DNA of 64,000 nt, from NCBI GenBank assembly GCA_016710885.1, contig JADJUC010000012.1, forward strand, positions 1 to 64,000, in the 5' to 3' direction. Below the pieces are notes generated by a model. The model saw only the letters and a list, made by a program, of their open reading frames with translations, was not told the DNA's origin and did no database searches. Every line of letters starts with the position of its first letter. Positions within the stretch are counted from its first letter, which is position 1. This document shows positions 8,686-16,722 of this stretch, in pieces. The translations under genes and the position numbers were made by a program. Source of the stretch: Candidatus Proximibacter danicus. Its GTDB lineage: Bacteria > Pseudomonadota > Gammaproteobacteria > Burkholderiales > Rhodocyclaceae.

Positions 8686-9456
8686 ATGATCGAACTCACC
8701 GACATCCACAAGGCCTTCAACGAGGGCCAGCCGAACGAGTACTGGGCGCTGCGCGGCATCGACCTGAACATTGCCGCCGGCCAGGTGACGGCGCTCTCCG
8801 GCCCGAGCGGTTCAGGCAAGACGACGCTGCTGACGCTGCTCGGCTGCCTGTCGCGGCCAACGCGCGGCCGCGTGCGGCTGAAGGCACAGGACGTCTCCGG
8901 ACTGCCGGAACGTTTTCTCACCGACATCCGCCGGCAAACCTTCGGCTTCGTCTTCCAGCAGTTCAACCTGATCCGCGGCCTCTCGGCGCTCGACAACGTG
9001 ATGCTGCCGGCCTACCCGCTCGGCCTGCCGCACCGTGAACTGCGCGACAAAGCCGAAGCACAGCTCGCCGCGCTTGATCTCGGTCATCGTCGCGATGCAC
9101 GCGTCGAGTGGTTGTCCGGCGGCGAGCAGCAGCGCGTGGCCATCGCCCGCGCGCTGATCAACTCGCCGGAGGTGGTCATCGCCGACGAGCCGACGGCCAA
9201 TCTCGATACAGCGCTGTCGAAGCAGTTCATGACCATCCTCGAGCGCCTGCTCGACGAGGGCCGCACCGTGCTGCTCACCAGCCACGATCCGCTGGTGGTC
9301 GAATCAGCGGTGGTCGCTACGGTTGTCCGTCTGCGTGACGGCAAACTGGTCGAGGCCCAGATGCTCTTTCAGCCGGCGATCATCGCGCTGCTGCTGGCCA
9401 GCCTGCTCAGCGCGTGGCGATGCTTGCCGCCGCAGCCCCTTTCGCCGCGCAACTGA
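8686..9456 (+). CDS. ABC transporter ATP-binding protein (LolD/MacB type)
   Basis: The ATPase partner of the FtsX-type permease. Walker A is GPSGSGKTTLL, the signature is LSGGEQQRVAIARAL, Walker B is VVIADEPTANLD and the H-loop is TSHDPLVVES. The normal ATPase fold ends near LRDGKLVEAQ at about residue 225. The frame then continues into a hydrophobic stretch (MLFQPAIIALLLASLLSA) that looks like the N-terminal helix of the next, membrane, protein and terminates at 9454-9456. So either the ATPase carries an unusual tail, or a small indel near 9410 separates the helix from its gene and hides the ATPase stop. Confidence 0.88.
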   Translation: MIELTDIHKAFNEGQPNEYWALRGIDLNIAAGQVTALSGPSGSGKTTLLTLLGCLSRPTRGRVRLKAQDVSGLPERFLTDIRRQTFGFVFQQFNLIRGLSALDNVMLPAYPLGLPHRELRDKAEAQLAALDLGHRRDARVEWLSGGEQQRVAIARALINSPEVVIADEPTANLDTALSKQFMTILERLLDEGRTVLLTSHDPLVVESAVVATVVRLRDGKLVEAQMLFQPAIIALLLASLLSAWRCLPPQPLSPRN

Positions 9457-10370
9457 TCCGGCATTGGAACATTGCCAGCGGCAGCGAACTGCAACTGCGC
9501 CTGGAGCGCCGCACCTATCTCTTTTCGACGCTCACCGCCGTCGTTTTCGCTGCACAGATCCTGGCCCTGCTGCTCACGGTGTTCAACGCCGACCACATGG
9601 CCGTGATGTTCGTCGGCGCCATGTGCGCCGTCGGCACGCTCAACGCCAACGCCTGGGGCTTCCCGATGCTCTACGGCCAGATCGCGGTGTTCTTCCTCGC
9701 CGCCGCCTGGCTGACGCTGAACCATGTCGACAACCAGGCGCCCGACTATCCGCTGGTGCGCGTGAAGTACGTGCTGCTCATCGCACTGCTGCCGGTGGTT
9801 GCTGCCGTTGGCTGGCTGCAGCTGCGCTACTTCCTCAACTTGCGCGCCGACGTCATCACTTCCTGCTGCGGCAGCCTCTTTTCCAACGACAGCCAGACGC
9901 TAGCCAGCGAAGCCTCGGGCATGGAAGCGAAGCCGGCAATCCTGCTGTTCTATGGCACGCTCGGTTTCGCCATTTTCGCCAACGCGCTGCACGCCGGCCT
10001 GAAGCAGCGCTGGACAGGCGCGTTCGCTGCGCTGGCCAGCGTCGCCGGGTTCATTGCGGCGATGATCGGCATCCTCTCCTTCATCTCGCTCTATGTGTAT
10101 GAGCACCCGCACCATCATTGCCCGTTCTGCCTGCTGAAACCGGAGTATGGCTACCAGGGCTACCTGCTCTATCTCCCGCTGTTCGCAGCCACGGCCGCCG
10201 GCATCGGTGCCGGCATCCTGCAGCCCTTCGTGCGCCACCCGAGCCTGACCGGGCCGGCCACCGCCACCGCCAGCCGGCTGGCGGTTTTTGCCATGATGGG
10301 TTTTGCCCTTTTCGCCACCATCGCCACGGTGATGGTTTTGCACTCAAACCTGATCCTCCTCGGCGCGTAA
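9361..10370 (+). CDS. Polytopic membrane protein, unknown family, probably frameshifted near its start
   Basis: The main frame runs from about 9414 to 10370 (318 residues) with roughly eight hydrophobic segments, for example FSTLTAVVFAAQILALLLTV and FAALASVAGFIAAMIGIL. Two Cys/His-rich loops stand out: DVITSCCGSLFSND and YEHPHHHCPFCLLK, both plausible metal ligands. The ATG at 9361 in the preceding frame (MLFQPAIIALLLASLLSA) would provide a first helix if one base were added near 9410; otherwise a GTG at 9414 is the start. I do not recognise the family. Position between the ABC ATPase and a TlpA-like lipoprotein suggests a membrane partner of this copper-linked cluster. Confidence 0.6.
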
Positions 10371-10456
10371 GGCGCCGGCGTCAAAACGGCGGATTAGACA
10401 TGGATCAAGCAACGCCGGAATTTGCAGCGCTACGATTAGCCAAGGAGTATTCAAGC

Positions 10457-10975
10457 ATGCCGCTACGCCAACGATTCGTGGTTCCGATAGTCGCTGCCGC
10501 CCTGCTGCTGTCTGCCTGCGGCGAGGGCGAGCCGAAGGCACAGATCAACCTCGGTAGCCCTGCCCCGGCCTTTAACGCGCAGCAGCTCAGCGGGGGGGTA
10601 ATCGATTTCCCCGCTGCCATTGCCGGCAAGCCGGTGGTTATCCGTTTCTGGGCCGACTGGTGCAAGTACTGCGAAGCCGAGATGAAGGCGATCGAGGCGG
10701 TTTACCAGCGGCACCGGGACAAGGGTCTCGTCGTGCTGGCGGTAAATGCCGGCCAGGACAAGGCGACGGCGGAAGGTTTCGCCCGCAAGATCGGTGTCAC
10801 CTATCCGATGCTGCTCGACGAACCATCGGCGATCGCCAAACGCTACGGCGTCGTCGGTCTGCCGACCACCTTCTTCGTCGACGGCGCCGGGGTCGTCCGC
10901 GGCAAGGTCATCGGCGAGGCCGACGAAGCAACCTTCGAGCGCGAAGCGCTGAAGGTGCTGTCGCCGGGCAAGTGA
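10457..10975 (+). CDS. TlpA/ResA-like thioredoxin-fold lipoprotein
   Basis: A 172-residue exported thiol-disulfide protein. The start ATG follows AAGGAG at 10442-10447. The signal peptide ends with the lipobox LLLSAC. The mature part has PAPAFNAQQLSG, the active site FWADWCKYCEAEM (CxxC), then GVVGLPTTFFVDGAG with the cis-Pro typical of TlpA/ResA. Such proteins reduce apocytochrome or copper-site cysteines in the periplasm. The context of SCO and NosL genes makes reduction of a copper-site chaperone the most likely role (inference). Confidence 0.88.
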   Translation: MPLRQRFVVPIVAAALLLSACGEGEPKAQINLGSPAPAFNAQQLSGGVIDFPAAIAGKPVVIRFWADWCKYCEAEMKAIEAVYQRHRDKGLVVLAVNAGQDKATAEGFARKIGVTYPMLLDEPSAIAKRYGVVGLPTTFFVDGAGVVRGKVIGEADEATFEREALKVLSPGK

Positions 10976-10988
10976 AAGCAGGTGCACG

Positions 10989-11180
10989 ATGGCGGATAAT
11001 CTTCTGTGCGACCTGTGCGGCTTGAAGATTGGAGCCCAAGTGTGGACCTTGCGGCTGCCGACGCAGGAAATTCGCTTCTGCTGCGAAGGCTGCAAGGGAA
11101 TTTACCAGATGCTGAACAACTTTGATGGCACGGAGCCCCCCCCAGTCTCTGGCGCCACGTCTTCCGAAGGAGAAAAATGA
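10989..11180 (+). CDS. Small Cys-rich putative metal-binding protein (P-ATPase metal-binding-domain type)
   Basis: A 63-residue protein beginning MADNLLCDLCGLKIG, followed by FCCEGCKGIYQML. The CxxC...FCCxGC pattern matches the small domain found at the N-terminus of some heavy-metal P-type ATPases (TRASH-like). Here it is encoded as a free protein, with the ATPase itself four genes downstream. It would be a cytoplasmic copper-binding partner. Its stop overlaps the next start (ATGA). Confidence 0.7.
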   Translation: MADNLLCDLCGLKIGAQVWTLRLPTQEIRFCCEGCKGIYQMLNNFDGTEPPPVSGATSSEGEK

Positions 11181-11551
11181 TGATGCAACAGATGATGCAC
11201 GAAGCTGCCAAGCAGGCCCCGCACGCGATGAATGCCATGAGCTCGATGAATTCGATGATGAAGCCGCTGGCCATGGCTTCGACCGGCTTCGTCGCCGCGC
11301 GCGCGCTCGCCGGCAACCCGCTGACCCACCTGCTGCGCAATCCGCTGTTGCTACTTGCAGCCGGTGTCACCGTCGGCTACATCGGCTTCAAGTACCGCAA
11401 CGAAATCCTGCAGGCAGTAGCGAAGGCAACCGACATGGGCAAGGACTTCGCCGCCCAGCAGAAGGAAAACCTGAACGACCTGATGGCCGAAGCGCAGGAA
11501 AATAACGAGGCTGCCGCCAAGGCTACCAGCGGCGAAACGCCCGCCGCCTGA
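11177..11551 (+). CDS. Methionine-rich membrane protein, unknown function
   Basis: A 124-residue protein with a strikingly Met-rich N-terminus (MMMQQMMHEAAKQ, then NAMSSMNSMMKPLAM), about a dozen Met in the first 33 residues. A hydrophobic segment follows at about residues 55-72 (NPLLLLAAGVTVGYIGFK), then a charged C-terminal region. Met clusters with a His are typical of Cu(I)-binding segments, so copper handling fits the location (inference). It is coupled to the preceding Cys-rich gene by an ATGA overlap. No family recognised. Confidence 0.65.
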   Translation: MMMQQMMHEAAKQAPHAMNAMSSMNSMMKPLAMASTGFVAARALAGNPLTHLLRNPLLLLAAGVTVGYIGFKYRNEILQAVAKATDMGKDFAAQQKENLNDLMAEAQENNEAAAKATSGETPAA

Positions 11552-11585
11552 GCGGCACGACATCGTTGATTCGAGGAGTTCCGGC

Positions 11586-12314
11586 ATGAGCCAGGGAGCA
11601 GGCCAGTTCGCGCGCCAGATTTACGTGCTGCACAAGGGGGACGGCCATCTGCGGCTATCCCTGCCCCCCATCTTCGCCAACCCGGGCTCGGCGCGGGTGA
11701 TCGAGGCGGCGCTGGTCCGGCTGCCGGGCGTGCGGGCGGCCGATTACGAATTGCGCGGCAGCAAGTTGGCGGTGCATTTCGACCCACTGGCGAGCAGCCC
11801 CCGGCAGATTGCGCTGGTGCTGAACGGCGCGCTCGACGCAGCGCTGGCAGCGGCCGCCCCCGGGCGCGCCGATGCGACACCGACACCACTAGGCGGCCTG
11901 CCGATCGACGTCTGGCGCGAACGCGCGCAGCAATGGGCGGCCTACCTGAAGCACAAAATCATGGCCGCCGAGCACGCGCTGCGCGCACAGCTGGCGAAAC
12001 CGGGCAGCACCGGCGCAGCACTGCTGCCGTCCAACGCCTCGGCCTGGCGCCGGGCGATCAACCCGGCGCTGATCAACGAACGCTCGATCATCAACTTCGC
12101 CAACGACATCACCGCCTTCTACCTGATCCGTGTGCACTGGGATCTGATCACCAAGCACTGGCTGAAGGCGCCGCTCAAGTACAGCAATGCCTGGCTCACC
12201 GTCTTCTACCTGACCTTCCTGCTCGTGCGCTACCGCAAGCAGAACCTGGCCAGCCAGCCAGCCGCCCTGCCGGCACCCATAGCTTCTGTCCCTCCGCCCG
12301 CGGAGGCCTCATGA
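11586..12314 (+). CDS. Protein with degenerate HMA-like domain and hydrophobic C-terminal region
   Basis: A 242-residue protein. Residues about 15-80 (GDGHLRLSLPPIFANPGSAR, then LPGVRAADYELRGSKLAVHF) look like a beta-alpha-beta heavy-metal-associated fold of the type lacking the CxxC metal site. The C-terminal region (NFANDITAFYLIRVHWDLIT, then NAWLTVFYLTFLLVRYRKQ) probably contacts or enters the membrane. The next gene encodes a second such HMA-like domain. Together they may be soluble partners of the copper ATPase. The function is not established; the call rests on pattern only. Confidence 0.55.
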   Translation: MSQGAGQFARQIYVLHKGDGHLRLSLPPIFANPGSARVIEAALVRLPGVRAADYELRGSKLAVHFDPLASSPRQIALVLNGALDAALAAAAPGRADATPTPLGGLPIDVWRERAQQWAAYLKHKIMAAEHALRAQLAKPGSTGAALLPSNASAWRRAINPALINERSIINFANDITAFYLIRVHWDLITKHWLKAPLKYSNAWLTVFYLTFLLVRYRKQNLASQPAALPAPIASVPPPAEAS

Positions 12315-12580
12315 ACGCCGTGGCTCCGGTCGACATTCAGCTCGTCCACGCGCTGACGCGACGCCTCCGGGTCGTCGTCCCTGAGCTGGCGAAGGACGAG
12401 GAGCGTGCCTACCTGCTCGAAATCCTGCTGCGCAAGCGGCCGGCGATCCGCGAGGTGAGGAGCGAGCCGCGCATCGGCTCCTTCACCGTGCATTTCGCCC
12501 CGGATGAAATCTCGCGCGACGAACTGCTCGCTGCCATCACGCATGTTGCCGCTGCGCTGGTGCGCGCCCTCGGCCGGTAA
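12311..12580 (+). CDS. HMA-like domain protein without CxxC (89 aa)
   Basis: A small cytoplasmic protein starting MNAVAPVDIQLVHALTRRLR, with IREVRSEPRIGSFTVHF and ISRDELLAAITHVAAALV; the beta-alpha-beta pattern resembles ferredoxin-like HMA domains that have lost the metal-binding cysteines. The start ATG overlaps the stop of the upstream gene (ATGA) and the stop is 5 bp before the P-type ATPase, so all three are probably co-translated. It may regulate or dock to the ATPase (inference). Confidence 0.6.
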   Translation: MNAVAPVDIQLVHALTRRLRVVVPELAKDEERAYLLEILLRKRPAIREVRSEPRIGSFTVHFAPDEISRDELLAAITHVAAALVRALGR

Positions 12581-12585
12581 AGCCG

Positions 12586-14766
12586 ATGGCGGAACCCGTT
12601 CCAGACGGGCCGTTGCAGCACAGCTCGCTGGCCATCGAAGGCATGACCTGCGCCTCCTGCGCGGCGCTGATCGAACTTAGCCTGAAGCGCGACTCACGCG
12701 TCAAAAACGCCGGCGTAAACTTCGCCGCCGGCACCTGCGCCGTCGATGGACAACTCGACCGCGATGCCGTCTTCGCGCTGGTGCAGCGCCTCGGCTACAC
12801 GCCGCGGCCGATGGACACGCTAGCGCAGCGCCGCTTCCTGGTCGAACGCGAGAAGGTGCTGCGCGAGGAAGCCAAGCAGCGCTTCATGACCGCCGCCGCG
12901 CTGACAGCGCCGCTGATGGTGCTGGGCATGGGCATGCCGCACAGCTACGGCCTGCGCCTGCTGCAGTTCGCATTGGCGACGCCGGTCGTTTTCGGCGCCG
13001 GCCGCCCCTTCTTCGAGAAGGCACTGAAGCTGGCGCAGAACCGCGGCGCCAACATGGACACGCTGATTGCGCTCGGCGCCGGCGCCGCTTACCTCTACAG
13101 CCTGCCCGGCCTGCTGCCGAGCCGGCGCACGCATTTCCTCTATTTCGAGGCCGCCGCCTCGATCGTCGCCTTCGTCCTGCTCGGCCGCTATCTGGAAGAG
13201 AAGGCCAAGGGCAAGGCCGGCGAAGCCATCCGCCAGCTGATCGAACTGCAGCCGGCGACGGCGACGCTGCTCCGCGATGGCGTCGAAGTGGTGGTCGACG
13301 TTGAATCGATCGAACCCGGCGACCTGCTGCTGGTTCGCCCCGGCGAGCGCATCCCGACCGACGGCGAAGTCGTCTCCGGCAACTCGGTGGTCGACGAATC
13401 GATGCTCACCGGCGAGAGCATCCCGGTGAGCAAAGCCGCCGGCGACAAACTGATCGGCGGCTGCATGAACCAGAACGGCGCGCTGACACTGAAAGCCACG
13501 GCCGTCGGCCGCGACACCGTGCTCGCCCACATCGTGCGCATGGTCGACGAAGCACAGAACGCCAAGCTGCCGGTGCAGAAGCTGGCCGACCGCATTTCCG
13601 CCGTCTTCGTCCCTGGGGTCATCGGCATCGCCGGTGCCACCGCCGGTGGCTGGCTGCTTGGCGGCGCGCCGCTGACGCATGCACTGGCCCACGCCATCGC
13701 CGTCGTCCTCATCGCCTGCCCGTGCTCGCTCGGCCTGGCGACGCCGACGGCGATCATGGCCGGTACCGGTGCCTCGGCGCGGCGCGGCATCTTCATCCGT
13801 AACGGCGCGGCGCTGGAAACCGGCGCCAAGGTAACGATGGTCGTCTTCGACAAGACCGGCACCATCACCGAAGGCCGTCCGGTCGTTGCCGACTGGCAGA
13901 ACCGCTCGGGCCTCGACGACCGGGAACTGCTGTCGTTGGTCGCCACCGCCGAGAACGGCTCCGAACATTACCTGGCCCGCGCATTGCGCGAACTGGCGCA
14001 TATGCTCGGCGCCCAGGCCAACCGGGCAATTGCCGACTTCCGCGTCGAGCCCGGCCATGGCGTCGGCGCGCAGGTCGAGGGACGGACGTTGCTGATCGGC
14101 AACCGGGAATGGATGAGCGAGAACGGCGTCAATGTCAGCGCGGTCGACGAGGCGGTCGACGAGGCTGGCGCCGCCGGCAAGACGCCGGTGTTCGCCGCCA
14201 TCGACGGCCAGCTCGCCGCCTTCTTCGCCATCGCCGATCAGCCGCGTGCCGATGCTGCAGAGACGGTGGCCCGCCTGCATCGCCTCGGCATCCGGACGAT
14301 CATGGCCACCGGCGACACCGAAGCTGCAGCCCGCCATGTTGCCGGCCTGGTCGGCATCGACCGCGTCGAGGCACGCGCCACCCCGGCCCGCAAGCTCGAA
14401 CTGATCCGCAGCTTGCAGGCCGCTGGCGAAGTGGTGGCGATGGTTGGCGACGGCATCAACGATGCGCCGGCACTGGCTGCTGCCGACGTCGGCATGGCCA
14501 TCGGCGGCGGCACCGATGTTGCCGTCGAGACCGCCGACATCACGCTGGTCAAGGGCGACCTCGGCAAGGCGGCGGAAGCCTTGTCGATCTCGCGACGGAC
14601 GATGCGCATCATCCGCGAGAACCTGTTCTGGGCGCTCGGCTACAACACCATCGCCATCCCGGTCGCCGCTGCTGGCCGGCTGAACCCGATGATCGCCTCG
14701 GCAGCGATGGCAGCCAGCTCGGTGTCAGTGGTCGTCAATTCGCTGCGCCTGTTGCGCAAGGGCTAG
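12586..14766 (+). CDS. copA: Copper-type P1B ATPase (CPC motif)
   Basis: A 726-residue heavy-metal-translocating P-type ATPase. The N-terminal metal-binding domain carries GMTCASC (residues about 18-24). Membrane and catalytic motifs follow in order: TGESIPVSK (actuator), IACPCSLGLATP (CPC, Cu+ type), DKTGTITEG (phosphorylated Asp), and GDGINDAPALAAADVG near the end. It exports Cu(I) from the cytoplasm. In a cluster with SCO and NosL, a biosynthetic role in feeding periplasmic cuproenzymes (CtpA/FixI-like) is as likely as detoxification. Length and motif order are normal. Confidence 0.93.
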   Translation: MAEPVPDGPLQHSSLAIEGMTCASCAALIELSLKRDSRVKNAGVNFAAGTCAVDGQLDRDAVFALVQRLGYTPRPMDTLAQRRFLVEREKVLREEAKQRFMTAAALTAPLMVLGMGMPHSYGLRLLQFALATPVVFGAGRPFFEKALKLAQNRGANMDTLIALGAGAAYLYSLPGLLPSRRTHFLYFEAAASIVAFVLLGRYLEEKAKGKAGEAIRQLIELQPATATLLRDGVEVVVDVESIEPGDLLLVRPGERIPTDGEVVSGNSVVDESMLTGESIPVSKAAGDKLIGGCMNQNGALTLKATAVGRDTVLAHIVRMVDEAQNAKLPVQKLADRISAVFVPGVIGIAGATAGGWLLGGAPLTHALAHAIAVVLIACPCSLGLATPTAIMAGTGASARRGIFIRNGAALETGAKVTMVVFDKTGTITEGRPVVADWQNRSGLDDRELLSLVATAENGSEHYLARALRELAHMLGAQANRAIADFRVEPGHGVGAQVEGRTLLIGNREWMSENGVNVSAVDEAVDEAGAAGKTPVFAAIDGQLAAFFAIADQPRADAAETVARLHRLGIRTIMATGDTEAAARHVAGLVGIDRVEARATPARKLELIRSLQAAGEVVAMVGDGINDAPALAAADVGMAIGGGTDVAVETADITLVKGDLGKAAEALSISRRTMRIIRENLFWALGYNTIAIPVAAAGRLNPMIASAAMAASSVSVVVNSLRLLRKG

Positions 14767-14771
14767 GCGTC

Positions 14772-15499
14772 TTGGAAGGCCACGAGCACCACGTCATCGA
14801 GCAGTTCGGCTACGTCGCCGCCTTCATGACCGGGCTGCTCGGCAGCGGGCATTGTCTCGGCATGTGCGGCGCACTGGTCTGCGGTTATTTCATCCGGGCG
14901 AAGCAGTTTTCCGGCGGCGCAGCGGGCGGGTTTCACACGCAGCGCCTTATCTCGCCTACCACGGCGCCCGCCTCTCGGTGTACGGCACGATCGGCCTGCT
15001 CGCTGCGGCGCTCGGCGCCGTGCTCGTGTCCACCGGCCAGATCGGCCTCGCCCAGGGCGTGCTGCAGATCGTTGCTGGCGTTGTCGTCATCCTGCTTGGC
15101 GTCGAATTGCTCGGCCTGCTGCCGGTCAGCCTGACCATCGGCTTCGCGCCGGCGCGCTGGTTGCGCCAGCAATTCGCCGGTGCCGCACAGAAGGGTCTCG
15201 TACGCGGTGCGGCCATTGCCGGTGTGGTCAATGGCCTGATGCCATGTTCGATGACCATGGCCATGGCGGTGAAGGCGACGACGGCCCCGTCAGTCGCCGA
15301 AGGTGGCCTGCTACTGCTCGCCTTCGGCGCCGGCACGCTGCCGTCGATGCTGCTGGCCAGTATCCTCTTCGGCAAGCTGGGGCCGAAGATGCGCGGCTAT
15401 CTGCAGAAGGGCGCCGGCCTTTTCGTCATTGCGCTCGGGCTGTCGACGCTGTGGCAGGGCATCTCGTACTTCCGCGTGATGCACAAGCTGGTGCTGTAG
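14772..15499 (+). CDS. TauE/SafE (UreH-type) membrane transporter, frameshifted as sequenced
   Basis: The N-terminal part, from a TTG at 14772, has FMTGLLGSGHCLGMCGALVC, the signature of the UreH/TauE-SafE family found beside copper ATPases (CcoGHIS-type clusters). The remainder is in another frame (APYLAYHGARLSVYGTIGLL, then GLMPCSMTMAMAVKATTA) to the TAG at 15497-15499. One small indel at about 14925-14938, in a G-rich run, explains the break. The joined protein (about 240 residues, six or seven helices) has normal family length. Relatives include CcoS/CcoH-neighbour proteins and cytochrome-biogenesis DsbD-like exporters; the substrate is unknown. Confidence 0.75.
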
Positions 15500-15559
15500 C
15501 AACACTCCGCCTGCGGCCAAATGCCGCACTGGACGAATATTCCCAAGAACTAATATTGA

Positions 15560-15575
15560 GGTGTTGCTCAACACC
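15560..15575. promoter_or_regulatory. Inverted repeat ahead of the NosL-like genes
   Basis: GGTGTTG-CT-CAACACC lies 21 bp before the NosL-like start codon, overlapping a wider TTGAG-N6-CTCAA symmetry. It could be an operator or a 5' mRNA hairpin. No known regulator motif is matched with confidence. Confidence 0.35.
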
Positions 15576-15595
15576 AATCGCCAGAAGGGAAAATC

Positions 15596-16087
15596 ATGAA
15601 ACGACGTGACCTGCTGAAACTCTCGCTCGCCACCGGCGGCCTTGCCGTCGCCACCGGCGTTCAGGCCCAGGCGCAGACCGCCTGCAACACCGACGGCACG
15701 CCAGCGCAGTTCGTGCCAAAGAAGGCGCCGGACGCCAACCCGCTACAGGGCGAACTCGACAAGTACCCGAAATGCCCGTACTGCGGCATGGACCGCAAGG
15801 AGCACCACCGCGCCCGCATGCTGGTCCAGTACAGCGACGACCTGGTCGACGGTGTCTGCTCGATCCACTGTCTGTCGCTCAGTCTCGGCGTGAACATCGA
15901 CCGCGAGCCGAAGGAAATCTGGGGGCCGGATTACGGCGCCACTGCCGAACCACGGCCGCTGGTGCCGGTCGACCAGATGATCTACCTGATCGGCGCAGAT
16001 CTGAAACATGCGATGACAAAACGCAGCAAGCACTCCTTCGCAGCGATCGACCGGGCGAAGGAATTCCAGGTCAAGCACGGCGGCTAG
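15596..16087 (+). CDS. NosL-family protein with Tat-like signal, truncated by an in-frame TAG
   Basis: A 163-residue product beginning MKRRDLLKLSLATGG, a Tat-type signal. The body carries the NosL-like copper site CPYCGMDRKEHH and SIHCLSLSLG. After the TAG at 16085-16087 the same frame stays open with good coding character (ARFDDALRESYLDMASDVAV, then a basic tail) to a TGA at 16208-16210, one base before the next nosL start. The ancestral gene was therefore probably about 204 residues, and a CAG-to-TAG-type change removes the last 41. The NosL fold itself should be intact. NosL proteins bind Cu(I) for periplasmic cuproenzyme maturation. Confidence 0.8.
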   Translation: MKRRDLLKLSLATGGLAVATGVQAQAQTACNTDGTPAQFVPKKAPDANPLQGELDKYPKCPYCGMDRKEHHRARMLVQYSDDLVDGVCSIHCLSLSLGVNIDREPKEIWGPDYGATAEPRPLVPVDQMIYLIGADLKHAMTKRSKHSFAAIDRAKEFQVKHGG

Positions 16088-16211
16088 CTGGCCCGCTTCG
16101 ACGATGCGCTACGCGAGAGCTACCTCGACATGGCCAGCGACGTCGCCGTGATCCGCAAGAACCGCGCCGAGCGGCGCAAGCGGGCGATGGAACAGCAGAA
16201 GCAGGGCTGAC

Positions 16212-16709
16212 ATGCTGCGGCGACATCTTCTCGCGATGCTGCTGATCCTGGGGCTGGCCGGTCCAGCCAGCGCCCAGGAGGCGCTTTCCGGCCTGCCGAA
16301 GCCGGGGGTCCGCGATCTCTGCCCGGTGTGCGGGATGCTCGTCTCCAAGTACCCGAACTGGACGGCGACCGTGCTCTACAAGGATGGCCATGCCCATCAC
16401 TTCGACGGCGCCAAGGATCTCTTCAAGTACCTGCAAGAGCTGCCGAAGTATGCCCCGGGGCATCGGGCCGAGGACATGAAACACATCGCCGTCACCGACT
16501 TCTACAACCTGCAGAAGATCGATGCGCGGCAGGCGCTCTACGTGACCGGCTCGGACGTGCTCGGGCCGATGGGCCACGAGCTGGTTCCGCTGGTAACAGA
16601 TGTCGATGCCAACGATTTCATGAAGGACCACAAGGGCAAGCGCATCCTGCGCTTCGATCAGGTCACCCGGGAAATCGTCGAGAAGCTCGATCGCGGCAAG
16701 GCCGAATAA
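16212..16709 (+). CDS. nosL: NosL family copper-binding protein
   Basis: A 165-residue exported protein with a signal peptide (LLAMLLILGLAGPASA, cleavage near residue 21). The NosL hallmark CPVCGMLVSKYPNW is followed by HHFDGAKDLFKYL and LGPMGHELVPL. NosL delivers Cu(I) in nitrous oxide reductase maturation in denitrifiers. No nosZ lies in this window, so the client may be elsewhere or may be another cuproenzyme. There is no lipobox, unlike the usual NosL lipoprotein. It is the last gene of the plus-strand cluster and converges on the hydrolase gene 13 bp away. Confidence 0.85.
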   Translation: MLRRHLLAMLLILGLAGPASAQEALSGLPKPGVRDLCPVCGMLVSKYPNWTATVLYKDGHAHHFDGAKDLFKYLQELPKYAPGHRAEDMKHIAVTDFYNLQKIDARQALYVTGSDVLGPMGHELVPLVTDVDANDFMKDHKGKRILRFDQVTREIVEKLDRGKAE

Positions 16710-16722
16710 GCGCTGCACCGGC

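Noticed and set aside
12820..14337. 505-residue minus-strand open frame
   Set aside because: Shadow of the copper P-type ATPase.
16085..16087. Pyrrolysine or other recoding at the TAG in the NosL-like gene
   Set aside because: TAG is used as an ordinary stop elsewhere (for example at the end of the copper ATPase), and no recoding signal is visible.
6406..16709. Canonical nos (nitrous oxide reductase) operon
   Set aside because: NosL-like genes are present, but nosZ, nosD, nosF, nosY and nosR are not; the ABC transporter is FtsX-type.
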